A DNA stretch of 64,000 nucleotides from JBLXBZ01 sp048265185 (GCA_048265185.1 JBLXBZ010000006.1:62001-126000); one strand, 5' to 3'; positions 32,208 to 41,806 are shown, counted from the first letter of the stretch. Notes: generated by a model not told the origin, from the sequence alone. Program-made: numbers and translations.

Positions 32208-33326
32208 ATGCGCATTGGCGTTCCCAAAGAAATAAAAAACCATGAATATCGGGTGGGGCTGACCCCAGACAGCGTGACGGAAGTTGTCGCGCACGGCCAT
32301 ACAGTTTTGATTGAGACCGGCGCAGGCGCAGGCATTGGCGCTGACGATACGGAATATATCGCCGCTGGCGCGGTTATCGCCGCGACGGCGCAGGAAGTTT
32401 TCGACCAATCGGACATGATCGTGAAGGTGAAGGAGCCTCAGGCGGTGGAGCGGGCCATGTTGCGCCCTGAACATATTCTGTTCACCTATCTCCACCTTGC
32501 TCCTGATGCGGCGCAAACGGCGGATCTGGTCGCCTCCGGCGCGACTTGCATCGCTTATGAGACGGTGGTCGACGGCCATGGCGGGTTGCCGCTGCTGGCG
32601 CCCATGTCGCAAGTGGCGGGGCGGTTGTCGATTCAGGCTGGCGCGGCGGCTTTGGAAAAAGCTCATGGAGGGCTCGGGGTGCTGCTTGGCGGCGTTCCTG
32701 GCGTGGCTCCGGCGAAAGTGGTGGTCATTGGCGGCGGCGTGGTCGGCGGTCATGCGATCACCATGGCGCTTGGTCTTGGCGCCGACGTGACGGTTCTCGA
32801 TCGCAATGTGGATGCGTTGGCGGCGCTTTCCAATCGTTTCGCCCCGGCGCTTCGCACAGTTTATTCAACGCGCGCGGCTATCGAACAATACGTTCTGGAC
32901 GCGGATCTGGTGATCGGCGCGGTGTTGGTGGCGGGAGCTGAAGCGCCAAAGCTGGTTACTGCAGATCATGTGCGACGGATGAAAAAAGGGTCGGTTCTGG
33001 TTGACGTGGCCATTGATCAGGGCGGTTGCTTTGAAACCTCAAAGGCGACGACTCACGATGATCCAACTTATGTGGTGGACGGCGTCGTGCATTATTGCGT
33101 CGCCAATATGCCGGGGGCGGTTCCGCGCACGTCGACCTTCGCTTTGAATAATGCGACCTTGCCTTACACCCTTGCGTTAGCCGACTTGGGCTATGAGCGG
33201 GCGTTGCTGCAAAACTCGAACTTCCTCAAAGGCCTAAACGTTCACAAAGGAAAAGTGACTTGTGAAGCGGTGGCTGCGGCGCTTGGGCATGAGTATATCG
33301 CTCCAGAGGCGGCCTTATCTGCGTAG
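32208..33326 (+). CDS. ald: Alanine dehydrogenase
   Basis: Interconverts L-alanine and pyruvate plus ammonia with NAD. The 372-residue enzyme starts MRIGVPKEIKNHEYRVGLTP, carries the catalytic Lys of the VKVKEPQ segment, the FTYLHLA strand with its neighbouring catalytic His, and the NAD loop VVVIGGGVVGGHAITMALGLGA (quoted in part at about 170). AAGGAG precedes ATG 32208; the GTG at 32184 is less likely. It is divergent from an Lrp/AsnC gene with a repeated element between them and ends at a strong hairpin. Confidence 0.95.
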   Translation: MRIGVPKEIKNHEYRVGLTPDSVTEVVAHGHTVLIETGAGAGIGADDTEYIAAGAVIAATAQEVFDQSDMIVKVKEPQAVERAMLRPEHILFTYLHLAPDAAQTADLVASGATCIAYETVVDGHGGLPLLAPMSQVAGRLSIQAGAAALEKAHGGLGVLLGGVPGVAPAKVVVIGGGVVGGHAITMALGLGADVTVLDRNVDALAALSNRFAPALRTVYSTRAAIEQYVLDADLVIGAVLVAGAEAPKLVTADHVRRMKKGSVLVDVAIDQGGCFETSKATTHDDPTYVVDGVVHYCVANMPGAVPRTSTFALNNATLPYTLALADLGYERALLQNSNFLKGLNVHKGKVTCEAVAAALGHEYIAPEAALSA

Positions 33327-33399
33327 AGCGCGATAAAGCGCGGATGACAGTAAGTTGTCTGTCATCGACCTGATTGCAAAAGAATATCTTTTATAGAAG

Positions 33400-33426
33400 A
33401 AAGCCGGCGGATTTCCGCCGGCTTTT
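33400..33426 (+). terminator. Intrinsic terminator after ald
   Basis: An 11-bp stem AAAGCCGGCGG/CCGCCGGCTTT with loop ATTT, followed by a short T-run. Being symmetric and AT-flanked it may also serve the convergent lipoprotein gene. Confidence 0.82.
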
Positions 33427-33469
33427 GAGTTTGATGAACAATTCCGTTCAGTTGAAAGAACCGGCCGGA

Positions 33470-33742
33470 TTAAGGGCAAACAACCCGGTACTGGCGGCCA
33501 TAAGGATCTGTGGCGATACAGTTCTTCGGAGCGGTGGCCGCGCCGACGACACCGCCGCCGATACCGCCGATGGCTGCGCCGGCAAGCGCCGCGCCAACGC
33601 CGCCGCCTGTTGCGGCGCCGATGGCGGCGCCTGTCGCCGCGCCCAGACCGCCGCCCACGAGCGCACGGTCAGATTGGCTGCTGGATTGACAGCCCGCCAA
33701 AAGGAGAGCCGCAGCGGAAACAAACAGAATTTTCTTCATCAA
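33470..33742 (-). CDS. Gly-zipper lipoprotein, copy 1
   Basis: A 90-residue protein: lipoprotein signal with lipobox LLAGC (Cys18), a short Ser/Gln linker, then a glycine-zipper stretch (about 31-70) rich in GAATGAAIG/GGG motifs, and a C-terminal PKNCIATDPYGRQYRVVCP with two cysteines. Gly-zipper lipoproteins (17-kDa antigen-like) sit in the outer membrane. It is a close paralogue of the gene just upstream, so the two come from a tandem duplication. No specific function known. Confidence 0.8.
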   Translation of the reverse strand: MMKKILFVSAAALLLAGCQSSSQSDRALVGGGLGAATGAAIGAATGGGVGAALAGAAIGGIGGGVVGAATAPKNCIATDPYGRQYRVVCP

Positions 33743-33800
33743 TTTTCTCCAATCATCAGGACGCCATCTCGATCATTCGGAGGGCGCCGATGAGAATAAG

Positions 33801-34070
33801 TTACGGACACGCAACGCGGTAACGTCGACCGTAACGATCTGTTGAAATACAGTTTTTAGGTGTTGTCGCTGACCCGATTATAGCCCCGCCGGCCCCGCCG
33901 ACGACGCCGCCGACAACCGCCCCGCCTACATCTCCTGTCGCCACGCCGCCAACCAACGCGCCAGTAGCTGCGCCTAAGCCGCCGCCAACCAACGCACGAT
34001 CTGTCTGGCTGTCCGACTGGCAACCTGTAAGGAAAATTGCGAACGCGCTTGCCAAAATAATCTTGTGCAT
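33801..34070 (-). CDS. Gly-zipper lipoprotein, copy 2
   Basis: An 89-residue paralogue of the downstream gene: lipobox FLTGC (Cys17), the same QSDRALVGGGLGAATGA-type segment (here QTDRALVGGG), a Gly/Val-rich zipper and the tail PKNCISTDRYGRRYRVACP. ATG 34070 is chosen because it begins directly with the lipoprotein signal; the frame extends to 34241 without family-like sequence. It lies 58 bp upstream of copy 1 and could be cotranscribed. Confidence 0.8.
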   Translation of the reverse strand: MHKIILASAFAIFLTGCQSDSQTDRALVGGGLGAATGALVGGVATGDVGGAVVGGVVGGAGGAIIGSATTPKNCISTDRYGRRYRVACP

Positions 34071-34263
34071 CTTCCAACTCCAACCTTGCTGATCATAACC
34101 GACTATCCATGCATGTGTTGTGACGCACATTACTTCCAATCGGTTGTCTGAACTTTCCCCAGCGAGTCTAGGTCTGAGTTTGGACCAACAATGTGGAGAA
34201 AGTTTAGCACATATGAATGTTAACGCCAGTAGATCCCTCAAGGTTGCTAAGAGGATTTATCTC

Positions 34264-35892
34264 TCAGGTTAGAGTTTTAAGCAATTTCAGTAGATTACGT
34301 GTCGAATCGTCCAACGTTTCATCTACGGTTGGACCTTGAAAAAAGGGCAATAAGGCGCTCGCCATTTCCTTGCCCAGCTCAACGCCCCACTGGTCAAATG
34401 AATTAATCTCCCAAATTACTCCTTCAACAAAAACTCTATGTTCATAAAGCGAGATTAAACGCCCAAGAGCGTAGGGGGTAAGTTGATAGTGGATGATTGT
34501 GGTGGAGGGGCGGTTTCCGGGGAAAGTTTTGTGCGCTGAAAGACGCGCCGCCTCGTCTTCTGACGCTCCTGAGGCGCGTAACTGCGCGTAAGCTTCCTCG
34601 CGAGTGCGCCCCACCATCAACGCGCGGGACTGCGCCAGACAATTGGCTATCAATAGCATGTGCTGTTCAGAAAGATCTGGCTCGAACCCTTTGGCCGCGA
34701 CAATAAATTCGCAAGGGATGACGCTGCTTCCCTGATGCAGCAACTGATAGAAGGCGTGCTGCCCGTTGGTTCCCGGTTCGCCCCAGACCACTGGCCCGCT
34801 CATATGCTTGACCGGGTCGCCGTTCAGCGTCACGCTCTTGCCGTTGGACTCCATGTCAAGTTGTTGCAAATAGGCGGGCAGGCGGGCTAGGCGCTGATCA
34901 TAGGGCAGGACGGCGCGGGTCTCATATCCCAATATGCTGCGGTACCATACGCCTAGCAATCCCATGAGAACGGGAATGTTCTTCTCAAGCGGCGCTGTCC
35001 GGAAATGTTCGTCAAGGTCATAGGCGCCTTCAAGAAAAGAGGCGAAGTGATCCGCTCCAATGGCGAGCATTACGGGAAGGCCGATCGCCGACCAGACAGA
35101 GTAGCGTCCGCCAACCCAATCCCAGAACCCGAAGACGCGCTCGGAGGAGATACCAAAATCGCCGACTTTATCAAGCGCGGTGGAAACGGCGGCGAAATGA
35201 TCGCCCACAGCCGTCTCGCCAAGACTTTCGGCGATCCAGCGCCGCGCTGTCGCGGCGTTGGTCATTGTTTCGATTGTGGTGAAAGTTTTTGAGGCGACGA
35301 TCACCAGCGTCGTCGCCGGGTCAAGGGTTTTCAAAGTGTCGTATATATGGGCGCCATCCACATTGGAGACGAAATGCGTCCGTGGTCCGTCATGAAAAGG
35401 CGCGAGGGCTTGGGTGACCATGGCCGGGCCAAGGTCTGATCCGCCAATGCCGATGTTGATGACGTCGGTGAAGGCTTTTCCGGTGGCTCCGCGTAATTCT
35501 CCACGACGAACGGCGGCGCAAAATGCGCCCATGTCTTCCAGCACCGCGCGCACGTCTTTCATGATGTCATGGCCGTCGACGAACACGGGCTTTTGCGAGC
35601 GGTTGCGCAGCGCCGTATGCAGCGCCGCGCGGTCTTCGGTCACATTGATAGGAGCGCCGGCGAACATGGCCTCAATGCGTCCTTTAAGGTCGCGGGATCT
35701 GGCCAGATCGAGCAAAAGATCGAGAGTCTCGCCGGTGCATATGTTCTTGGAGAAATCAACCATCAGATCATCCAGCGACAGCGACAGCGTTTCAAAGCGC
35801 GTTTTGTCCTCGTCAAACAATTGGCGCAAGGAATGCTCTTTCAAGCTGGCGGCGTGTTTATGAAGCGCGTTCCAACAGGTCTCTGAGGTCAT
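34264..35892 (-). CDS. pgi: Glucose-6-phosphate isomerase
   Basis: Interconverts glucose 6-phosphate and fructose 6-phosphate; in this cluster it lets fructose or gluconeogenic carbon enter the Entner-Doudoroff route. About 542 residues with GIGGSDLGPAMVTQAL, VASKTFTTIETMTNA, the GGRYSVWSAIGLP signature (about 265-277) and the late SFDQWGVELGK motif with the conserved Lys. GGAG six bases before ATG 35892 makes that start better than 35898. Last gene of zwf-edd-eda-pgi. Confidence 0.95.
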   Translation of the reverse strand: MTSETCWNALHKHAASLKEHSLRQLFDEDKTRFETLSLSLDDLMVDFSKNICTGETLDLLLDLARSRDLKGRIEAMFAGAPINVTEDRAALHTALRNRSQKPVFVDGHDIMKDVRAVLEDMGAFCAAVRRGELRGATGKAFTDVINIGIGGSDLGPAMVTQALAPFHDGPRTHFVSNVDGAHIYDTLKTLDPATTLVIVASKTFTTIETMTNAATARRWIAESLGETAVGDHFAAVSTALDKVGDFGISSERVFGFWDWVGGRYSVWSAIGLPVMLAIGADHFASFLEGAYDLDEHFRTAPLEKNIPVLMGLLGVWYRSILGYETRAVLPYDQRLARLPAYLQQLDMESNGKSVTLNGDPVKHMSGPVVWGEPGTNGQHAFYQLLHQGSSVIPCEFIVAAKGFEPDLSEQHMLLIANCLAQSRALMVGRTREEAYAQLRASGASEDEAARLSAHKTFPGNRPSTTIIHYQLTPYALGRLISLYEHRVFVEGVIWEINSFDQWGVELGKEMASALLPFFQGPTVDETLDDSTRNLLKLLKTLT

Positions 35893-35937
35893 TGTCATCT
35901 CCGTGTTCGTCTTCGCCTCTGGATGAATTGACTGAAA

Positions 35938-36576
35938 TTACGCCATGATTTGGGCGGCGGCGCGCGCGCGCGCTTCAATGCCGTCCCAGTCTCCGGCCGC
36001 AATCGCGTCGGCGGTGGCGATCCATGATCCCCCAACGCAGGCGACATTGGGAAGTTTCAGATAATCCGGGGCGCTTTTCTCCGTCACGCCGCCGGTTGGG
36101 CAAAAACGCGCGGCCGCCAAGGGCGAGGAAAGCGCTTTTAGGAACGGCGCGCCGCCGGCGGGTTCGGCTGGGAAGAATTTCATTCTCGTATAGCCATGCT
36201 CAAGCAGGCGCATCACTTCCGAGGCGGTTGACGCTCCGGGAAGCAGTGGAGCCTCATGATGGGCCGCCGCCTTGATCAGATCTTCGGTTGCGCCTGGCGA
36301 GACAATGAAAGTGGAGCCGGCCGTGACGGCGGCTTCATATTGCGCGGCGTCCAGAACGGTGCCGGCGCCGACCATAGCCCCTTCGACTTCGTCCGCCACG
36401 GCTTTGATCGCGGCCAAAGCATTTGGCGTGCGCAAGGTGATTTCAATGGCGGGCAGACCGCCTTTGACTAGGGCGCGAGCCATCATCACGGCGGCCTTGG
36501 GGTCGTCCACCACCAGAACCGGGATAACCGGGGCGGCGAGCATCACCGCGTCAATACGTTTGATGTTTTGAGACAT
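35938..36576 (-). CDS. eda: 2-keto-3-deoxy-6-phosphogluconate aldolase
   Basis: Splits KDPG to pyruvate and glyceraldehyde 3-phosphate, last step of the Entner-Doudoroff pathway. The 212-residue protein has Glu45 in IEITLRT and the Schiff-base Lys133 in RMKFFPAEPAGG, both at the same numbers as in the E. coli enzyme. AAGGAG precedes ATG 36576. It lies between edd (45 bp upstream) and pgi (45 bp downstream) on one strand. Confidence 0.96.
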   Translation of the reverse strand: MSQNIKRIDAVMLAAPVIPVLVVDDPKAAVMMARALVKGGLPAIEITLRTPNALAAIKAVADEVEGAMVGAGTVLDAAQYEAAVTAGSTFIVSPGATEDLIKAAAHHEAPLLPGASTASEVMRLLEHGYTRMKFFPAEPAGGAPFLKALSSPLAAARFCPTGGVTEKSAPDYLKLPNVACVGGSWIATADAIAAGDWDGIEARARAAAQIMA

Positions 36577-36621
36577 GAATTCATCACTCCTTCGTAAGAC
36601 GAGCCGCCATGCGGCGGTTCC

Positions 36622-38448
36622 TTAAATAAAATCGCCGAAAACATGCGCGCCGTCATCGGCGGGGCCGACTGCAGCGCGAAAAGCGCCAAACAGATTGCGT
36701 CCAACGCCGTGTTGATGGGCGCTCAAATCGGCGACGGCGATGGGCCTTGAGGCGAACTCCTGCGCATCTACGAGAACTTCAAGCGTGCCTTTGAGCGCAT
36801 CGACGCGAATGATGTCGCCGTCTTGGACGCGCGCGATCGGTCCGCCGTCCACAGCCTCGGGAGTGACATGAATTGCGGCGGGAATTTTGCCGGAGGCGCC
36901 CGACATGCGTCCATCCGTCACCAGTGCGACTTTCAGGCCGCGATCTTGCAAAATACCGAGTCCGGGCGTTAATTTATGCAGCTCTGGCATGCCGCAGGCC
37001 TTGGGGCCTTGAAAGCGCACGACCGCCACCACGTCGCTGGTCAGCTCGCCCGATTTGAAGGCCGCTTGCAGGTCATCTTGCGAATGAAACACCCGGGCTG
37101 GCGCCTCCACCACGTGACGATCCGGTTTGACGGCGGAGACTTTGATCACCGCTCGGCCCATATTGCCGGTCAGCACCTTCAGCCCGCCGTTATCCTGAAA
37201 CGGCTTGGTGGCGACGGTTAAAACTCTATCGTTGCCGGAGCGCTCGGGAGCGGGTTCGCGCGTCACGGAACCGTCGCGGCCAAGTTTTGCTTCTACGCGA
37301 TAACCGTTCAACCCGGTTCCATTGACCGTTTTAACGTCTTCATGCAGCAAGCCGGCTTTCAGCAGCTCCTGAATGAGATAACCCATGCCGCCGGCGGCCT
37401 GAAAATGGTTCACGTCGGCCATGCCATTGGGGTAAATGCGCGCGAGAAGGGGCGTTACGTCGGAAATGTCGGAAATATCGTCCCATGTCAGCTTGACGCC
37501 AGCGGCGGCGGCCATGGCCACTAGGTGCATGGTGTGATTGGTGGAGCCGCCGGTGGCGTTCAGCCCGACGACGCCGTTCACAATCGCCCGTTCGTCGATG
37601 ATTTCTCCAACCGGCGTGTAGTTGTCGCCAAGAGCGGTGATCGCCAGCGCCCGCTGAGCCGCTTCGCGCGTTAGGGCTTCGCGCAAAGGCGTGCCCGGAT
37701 TGACGAAAGACGCCCCCGGCATATGCAGCCCCATGATCTCCATCAGCATCTGATTGGAGTTTGCTGTGCCGTAGAACGTGCAGGTTCCCGGCGAATGGTA
37801 AGATTTTGATTCCGCTTCCAAAAGAGCGGCGCGATCAACTTTTCCCTCTGCGTAAAGCTGGCGAATGCGCGCTTTTTCATCATTGGGAAGACCGGAGGGC
37901 ATGGGCCCCGCCGGAATGAAAATCGCGGGCAGGTGGCCAAAGGACAAGGCGGCGATTAGCAGCCCCGGAACGATCTTGTCGCAAATGCCAAGATAGACGG
38001 CGGCGTCGAACATTTGGTGCGACAGACCGATGGAGGCGGACATGGCGATAACGTCGCGCGAGAACAATGACAGCTCCATTCCCGCCTGTCCTTGGGTGAC
38101 GCCGTCGCACATGGCGGGCGCGCCGCTGGCCACCTGCGCCACCGCGCCGATTTCGCGCGCCGCGTCGCGGATAATTTGCGGATAGCCCTCATAGGGCTGA
38201 TGGGCGGAAAGCATGTCGTTGAAGGAGGTGACGATCCCAAGGTTGGGGACGACGTCGCCCGCAAGCCGGTCCTTGTCGGCTCCCGCGCAGGCGGCGAAAC
38301 CATGGGCGAGGTTTCCGCACGAGAGCGTGCCGCGGTTAGGGCCCTTTTCTCCCGCCGCGCGAATTTGTTCAAGATAACGCGCACGGCTGTCGCGGCTGCG
38401 TTTGGCGATCCGGTCGGTGATTTCACCGATGCGGGCATGGATGGTCAT
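36622..38448 (-). CDS. edd: 6-phosphogluconate dehydratase
   Basis: Dehydrates 6-phosphogluconate to KDPG, the committed Entner-Doudoroff step. The 608-residue IlvD/Edd protein keeps the iron-sulfur cysteines of the family, one in APAMCDGVTQGQ, one in PGTCTFYGTANSNQM, and an earlier one in TLSCGNLAHG, plus the C-terminal TDGRMSGASGKIPAAIH motif. AGGAGAGG precedes ATG 38448. Second gene of the zwf-edd-eda-pgi cluster. Confidence 0.96.
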   Translation of the reverse strand: MTIHARIGEITDRIAKRSRDSRARYLEQIRAAGEKGPNRGTLSCGNLAHGFAACAGADKDRLAGDVVPNLGIVTSFNDMLSAHQPYEGYPQIIRDAAREIGAVAQVASGAPAMCDGVTQGQAGMELSLFSRDVIAMSASIGLSHQMFDAAVYLGICDKIVPGLLIAALSFGHLPAIFIPAGPMPSGLPNDEKARIRQLYAEGKVDRAALLEAESKSYHSPGTCTFYGTANSNQMLMEIMGLHMPGASFVNPGTPLREALTREAAQRALAITALGDNYTPVGEIIDERAIVNGVVGLNATGGSTNHTMHLVAMAAAAGVKLTWDDISDISDVTPLLARIYPNGMADVNHFQAAGGMGYLIQELLKAGLLHEDVKTVNGTGLNGYRVEAKLGRDGSVTREPAPERSGNDRVLTVATKPFQDNGGLKVLTGNMGRAVIKVSAVKPDRHVVEAPARVFHSQDDLQAAFKSGELTSDVVAVVRFQGPKACGMPELHKLTPGLGILQDRGLKVALVTDGRMSGASGKIPAAIHVTPEAVDGGPIARVQDGDIIRVDALKGTLEVLVDAQEFASRPIAVADLSAHQHGVGRNLFGAFRAAVGPADDGAHVFGDFI

Positions 38449-38595
38449 TTCAACCTCTCCTGCTGGCTGGTTTGCGCTGGCTTGCGATGCGCGGGCGATG
38501 CATTTGGAATGCGCTTGCTCGCGGTTTAAATCGATTTAGACGTTTTACACAAGCATATGACGAGAATGCGAGTCGTCTTCTATCTAATGACAGGA

Positions 38596-40068
38596 TTATC
38601 CGACATCCTCGGCCCATGTTCTACCGTCGCGCTCGATCAGGGCGATCGCGGCGGAGGGGCCCCATGTTCCCGACGTATAAGGCTTGGGGGCGTCTTTTGA
38701 GTTTTCCCAAGTCTCTAAAATCGGATCGACCCACGCCCAAGCGGCGTCCACCTCGTCGCGGCGCATGAACAGGGTCTGGTTGCCTCGAATCACATCCATG
38801 ATCAAACGCTCATAGGCGTCTGGATTGCGCACCTTGAAGGCTTCGGCGAAAGACATGTCCAGCGGCACCTTGCGTAGGCGCATTCCCCCCGGACCTGGAT
38901 CTTTAATCATGATCCACATTTTCACGCCCTCATCTGGCTGCAAACGAATGACTAGCCGGTTGGCGGTGATCTGGCCGGCTTCATTGCCGAAGATCGAATG
39001 GGGAATTGGACGGAATTGGACGACGATTTCGGAAACGCGCGCCGCCAGCCGCTTGCCGGTGCGTAGGTAAAAAGGCACGCCCGACCAGCGCCAATTGGCG
39101 ATTTCCGCCTTGATGGCGACAAATGTCTCGGTGCCGGACTCGTCTTTCTCCAGCTCTTCAAGATAACCCGGCACGGCTCCGCCGGCCGAGGCGCCCGCGC
39201 GGTATTGTCCGCGAACGCTTTGCCGTTCAACGTCCTCAGGTTTCATCGGGGTGAGAGCGCGCAGCACTTTCAGCTTTTCATCGCGCACGGAATCCGCGTC
39301 CATAGATTCCGGCGGCTCCATGGCCACTAGACACAGAAGCTGTAAAATATGGTTTTGCACCATGTCCCGCATGGCGCCGGCTGTGTCGTAATAGCCCGCA
39401 CGCCCCTCGACGCCGAGAGATTCTGCCACCGTTAACTGGACGTGATCAATGTGGGCGGCGTTCCACAAAGGTTCGAACAGGGCGTTGGCGAAACGCAGAG
39501 CCATGAGGTTTTGCACGGTCTCCTTGCCAAGATAATGATCAATGCGGAAAATTTGATCTTCTCTAAAAGCCTGCCCAATGGAGTCGTTAAGCTGGCGGGC
39601 GGAGGCGCCGTCCTTGCCGATGGGCTTTTCTATGACGACGCGAGCGGAGTCGGTGACCAATCCATGGTCGTTGATTTGTTCGCAAATCGGGCCAAAGAAG
39701 TCTGGCGACACCGCCAGATAGAAAGCGCGCACCACGTCGGGGCGCTGGGCGAGCCGCTGGGCCAGCTCGCTCCACCCCTTGTTTGAGGTCGCCTCGACGG
39801 GAAGATAGGTGACGCGGCTTAGAAAGCGCTTCAGCGCGTCTTCGTCAATGTTACTGACATGTTCGCGGATCGCCTTTTGCGCCCAGGCGAGATAATCGTC
39901 ATTGCTGAGTTCGCGCCGGGAGCAAGCGAGAATGCGTCCGTCGGCGGGAATTTGTCCGTCCAGATCGCGGTGGTAGAGCGCGGGCAAAAGTTTCCGATGC
40001 GCAAGATCGCCCGTCGCGCCGAAAACGATCAGATCAAAAGGGCTGACTTCTATAACTCGAACGGCCAT
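38596..40068 (-). CDS. zwf: Glucose-6-phosphate 1-dehydrogenase
   Basis: Oxidises glucose 6-phosphate to 6-phosphogluconolactone with NAD(P). About 490 residues: coenzyme motif VFGATGDLAHRKLLPAL near residue 15, the RIDHYLGKETVQN active-site segment with catalytic His and Lys, and family C-terminus. ATG 40068 is preceded by TGAGG; an upstream ATG at 40083 adds five residues. First structural gene of the cluster, 147 bp before edd. No 6-phosphogluconolactonase (pgl) gene is present in the cluster. Confidence 0.96.
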   Translation of the reverse strand: MAVRVIEVSPFDLIVFGATGDLAHRKLLPALYHRDLDGQIPADGRILACSRRELSNDDYLAWAQKAIREHVSNIDEDALKRFLSRVTYLPVEATSNKGWSELAQRLAQRPDVVRAFYLAVSPDFFGPICEQINDHGLVTDSARVVIEKPIGKDGASARQLNDSIGQAFREDQIFRIDHYLGKETVQNLMALRFANALFEPLWNAAHIDHVQLTVAESLGVEGRAGYYDTAGAMRDMVQNHILQLLCLVAMEPPESMDADSVRDEKLKVLRALTPMKPEDVERQSVRGQYRAGASAGGAVPGYLEELEKDESGTETFVAIKAEIANWRWSGVPFYLRTGKRLAARVSEIVVQFRPIPHSIFGNEAGQITANRLVIRLQPDEGVKMWIMIKDPGPGGMRLRKVPLDMSFAEAFKVRNPDAYERLIMDVIRGNQTLFMRRDEVDAAWAWVDPILETWENSKDAPKPYTSGTWGPSAAIALIERDGRTWAEDVG

Positions 40069-40311
40069 ATGATGTGTCCTCAAGCTGAAATTTAAATGAT
40101 TGCGTGTTTAGCCAATTTGCATTTGATCAAACCGTGACATCGCGTCTTGGCGGGGGCTGCGCGCCGGACGTGCGCGCCGCTTTCAACGTGGTTCCCCTCA
40201 CTTTGAATAGCTTGTTCGCCAGATTTTTCGAACCCCTTAATGGTTGTAATTTCTGATTTTTTCAAACCACTCAAGAATATGCTTGAGAGCTATGGCTTGC
40301 TGAAGGGCCGT

Positions 40312-41544
40312 TCAAGCTGGCTGGCCTGTTCGCGCGTTGGTCAGAATTGAGGGGCGGGGCGAGAAGTTGAAGAACAGGGGCAGCGTCGCGGCTCCAATCG
40401 CGCTGGCGTCACGTCCGAATGATCCGCGCGAAATTTGCGGCGCGTTTCTGGCTTCTGGCGCGCGCGCGTCCAGCGCCTGCGCCAGCTTCTGGATCAGCGC
40501 GCTGAGCAAGTCTTGATCAGCGTCCGCGTCAATCACCAATGTGGGAATGTCAAGCAGTGCATGGGCCGCCCACACGGCGACGGCGAGGGCTTCCGCGCAG
40601 TCTTCCAGCCACTCTTCCACTGCGGGGCGATGTTCAATGATGGCGCGGTCCAGATCCGCTTTGGTTTGAATGTTGACGTCGTGGCGTCGTAGATGACGGC
40701 GCAGAGAGCTTAGAGACGCTCTGGTGATGAGAATATCCCAATCATCTTTCGGTTTAGGGGCGGAGGCCAGTTTGCTTGCAGGAACGGGGATGACCGCGAA
40801 ATCCCCCGCATTTCCCGCAAGGCCTCGTAAACAGTCGCCATTGGCGACGACGCCGCCGCCAATGGCTGCGCCAAGATAAATGTAAAGAAAGTCGTCGATC
40901 TTACGTCCTGCGCCATAGAACAGCTCCGCTGTGGCCGCGGCGTTGCAATCGTTCTCGAAAAATACGGGGAATGGAAGGTCATTTTCTAGCTGACGGGCGA
41001 AATCAACTTCGCTCCAGCGGCTGAAGATCTCCGCCGGCAGACTGAGCTCCCTGAGCCACGCCTCCATATTGAACGGCATGGCTAGCCCAAGGCCTGCGAT
41101 GCGCTCTCTGTGGTCTGGCTCGATCAATTGGGTTAGCTCTTTGACGTCTTCGTGGATCATATCTGCGGCCGCCGAAGGTTCCGGCGGAGCGATGTCATGG
41201 AAACGGCGTCCCATGACTTCTCCGGCGAAATTTACCAGAATGATCTCGGTGGAGGCGCGGTCAAGGCGCACGCCAAAGGAAAAAGCGCCGTTCGGGCTCA
41301 ATTGGAGAGGCGTCGCCGGCTGGCCGCGCGCTCCATCGTGCCGTTTCTCCATCTCTTCGATAAGGCCGGAAAAAATCAAGTCTTGAATGATCGCGCCAAT
41401 GGCGGCGTTGGTGAGATTGATGTTGCGTGCGAGTTCCGCTTTTGAAGCCTGTCCCGTTCGGCGCAGGGTTTGCAGGATGATGCGTTCGTTGTAGCGGCGC
41501 ACCTGCACGGAATTGCTGCCGCGGCCTTTTGAATAATTCAGCAT
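40312..41544 (-). CDS. ROK-family transcriptional regulator
   Basis: A 410-residue NagC/Mlc/XylR-type regulator. The N-terminus has a winged helix-turn-helix (NERIILQTLRRTGQASKAEL, then ARNINLTNAAIGAIIQDL) and the rest is a ROK sugar-kinase-like domain with GLGLAMPFNMEAW and the ENDCNAAATAELFYGAG segment; the usual zinc-binding Cys cluster is not obvious. It stands directly upstream of zwf on the same strand, so sugar-responsive control of the Entner-Doudoroff genes is likely but inferred. Ligand unknown. Confidence 0.88.
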   Translation of the reverse strand: MLNYSKGRGSNSVQVRRYNERIILQTLRRTGQASKAELARNINLTNAAIGAIIQDLIFSGLIEEMEKRHDGARGQPATPLQLSPNGAFSFGVRLDRASTEIILVNFAGEVMGRRFHDIAPPEPSAAADMIHEDVKELTQLIEPDHRERIAGLGLAMPFNMEAWLRELSLPAEIFSRWSEVDFARQLENDLPFPVFFENDCNAAATAELFYGAGRKIDDFLYIYLGAAIGGGVVANGDCLRGLAGNAGDFAVIPVPASKLASAPKPKDDWDILITRASLSSLRRHLRRHDVNIQTKADLDRAIIEHRPAVEEWLEDCAEALAVAVWAAHALLDIPTLVIDADADQDLLSALIQKLAQALDARAPEARNAPQISRGSFGRDASAIGAATLPLFFNFSPRPSILTNARTGQPA

Positions 41545-41609
41545 CGTCTCGCTCCTGACGGACTTGATCTAAACAAAAGCTCCGCCTGTTAAATTACGAT
41601 GACGTTCTT

Positions 41610-41634
41610 ATTAAATTTTGTTGAAATAATTAAT
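41610..41634. promoter_or_regulatory. AT-rich inverted repeat, candidate ROK operator
   Basis: ATTAAATTTT and AATAATTAAT (8 of 10 positions pair) flank a 5-bp spacer, 66 bp upstream of the ROK gene and 172 bp upstream of ade. ROK repressors of the NagC/Mlc type bind AT-rich dyads, so autoregulation is plausible. Confidence 0.3.
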
Positions 41635-41806
41635 ATACTCAACTCATGCTTGTCAAGAACGTTGGAGGTGGAATAACCTGACATGAAAAGGCCGCGTCAA
41701 AGGGCTAAAAGCGAAAGTGGAGGGCCGCAGCCTGTTTGGAGGCGTCGCCTTCCCAATGTGAGCGCTATATCTTAGTTAGCGGGAATGATAACGGGAGAAA
41801 TGAGCA

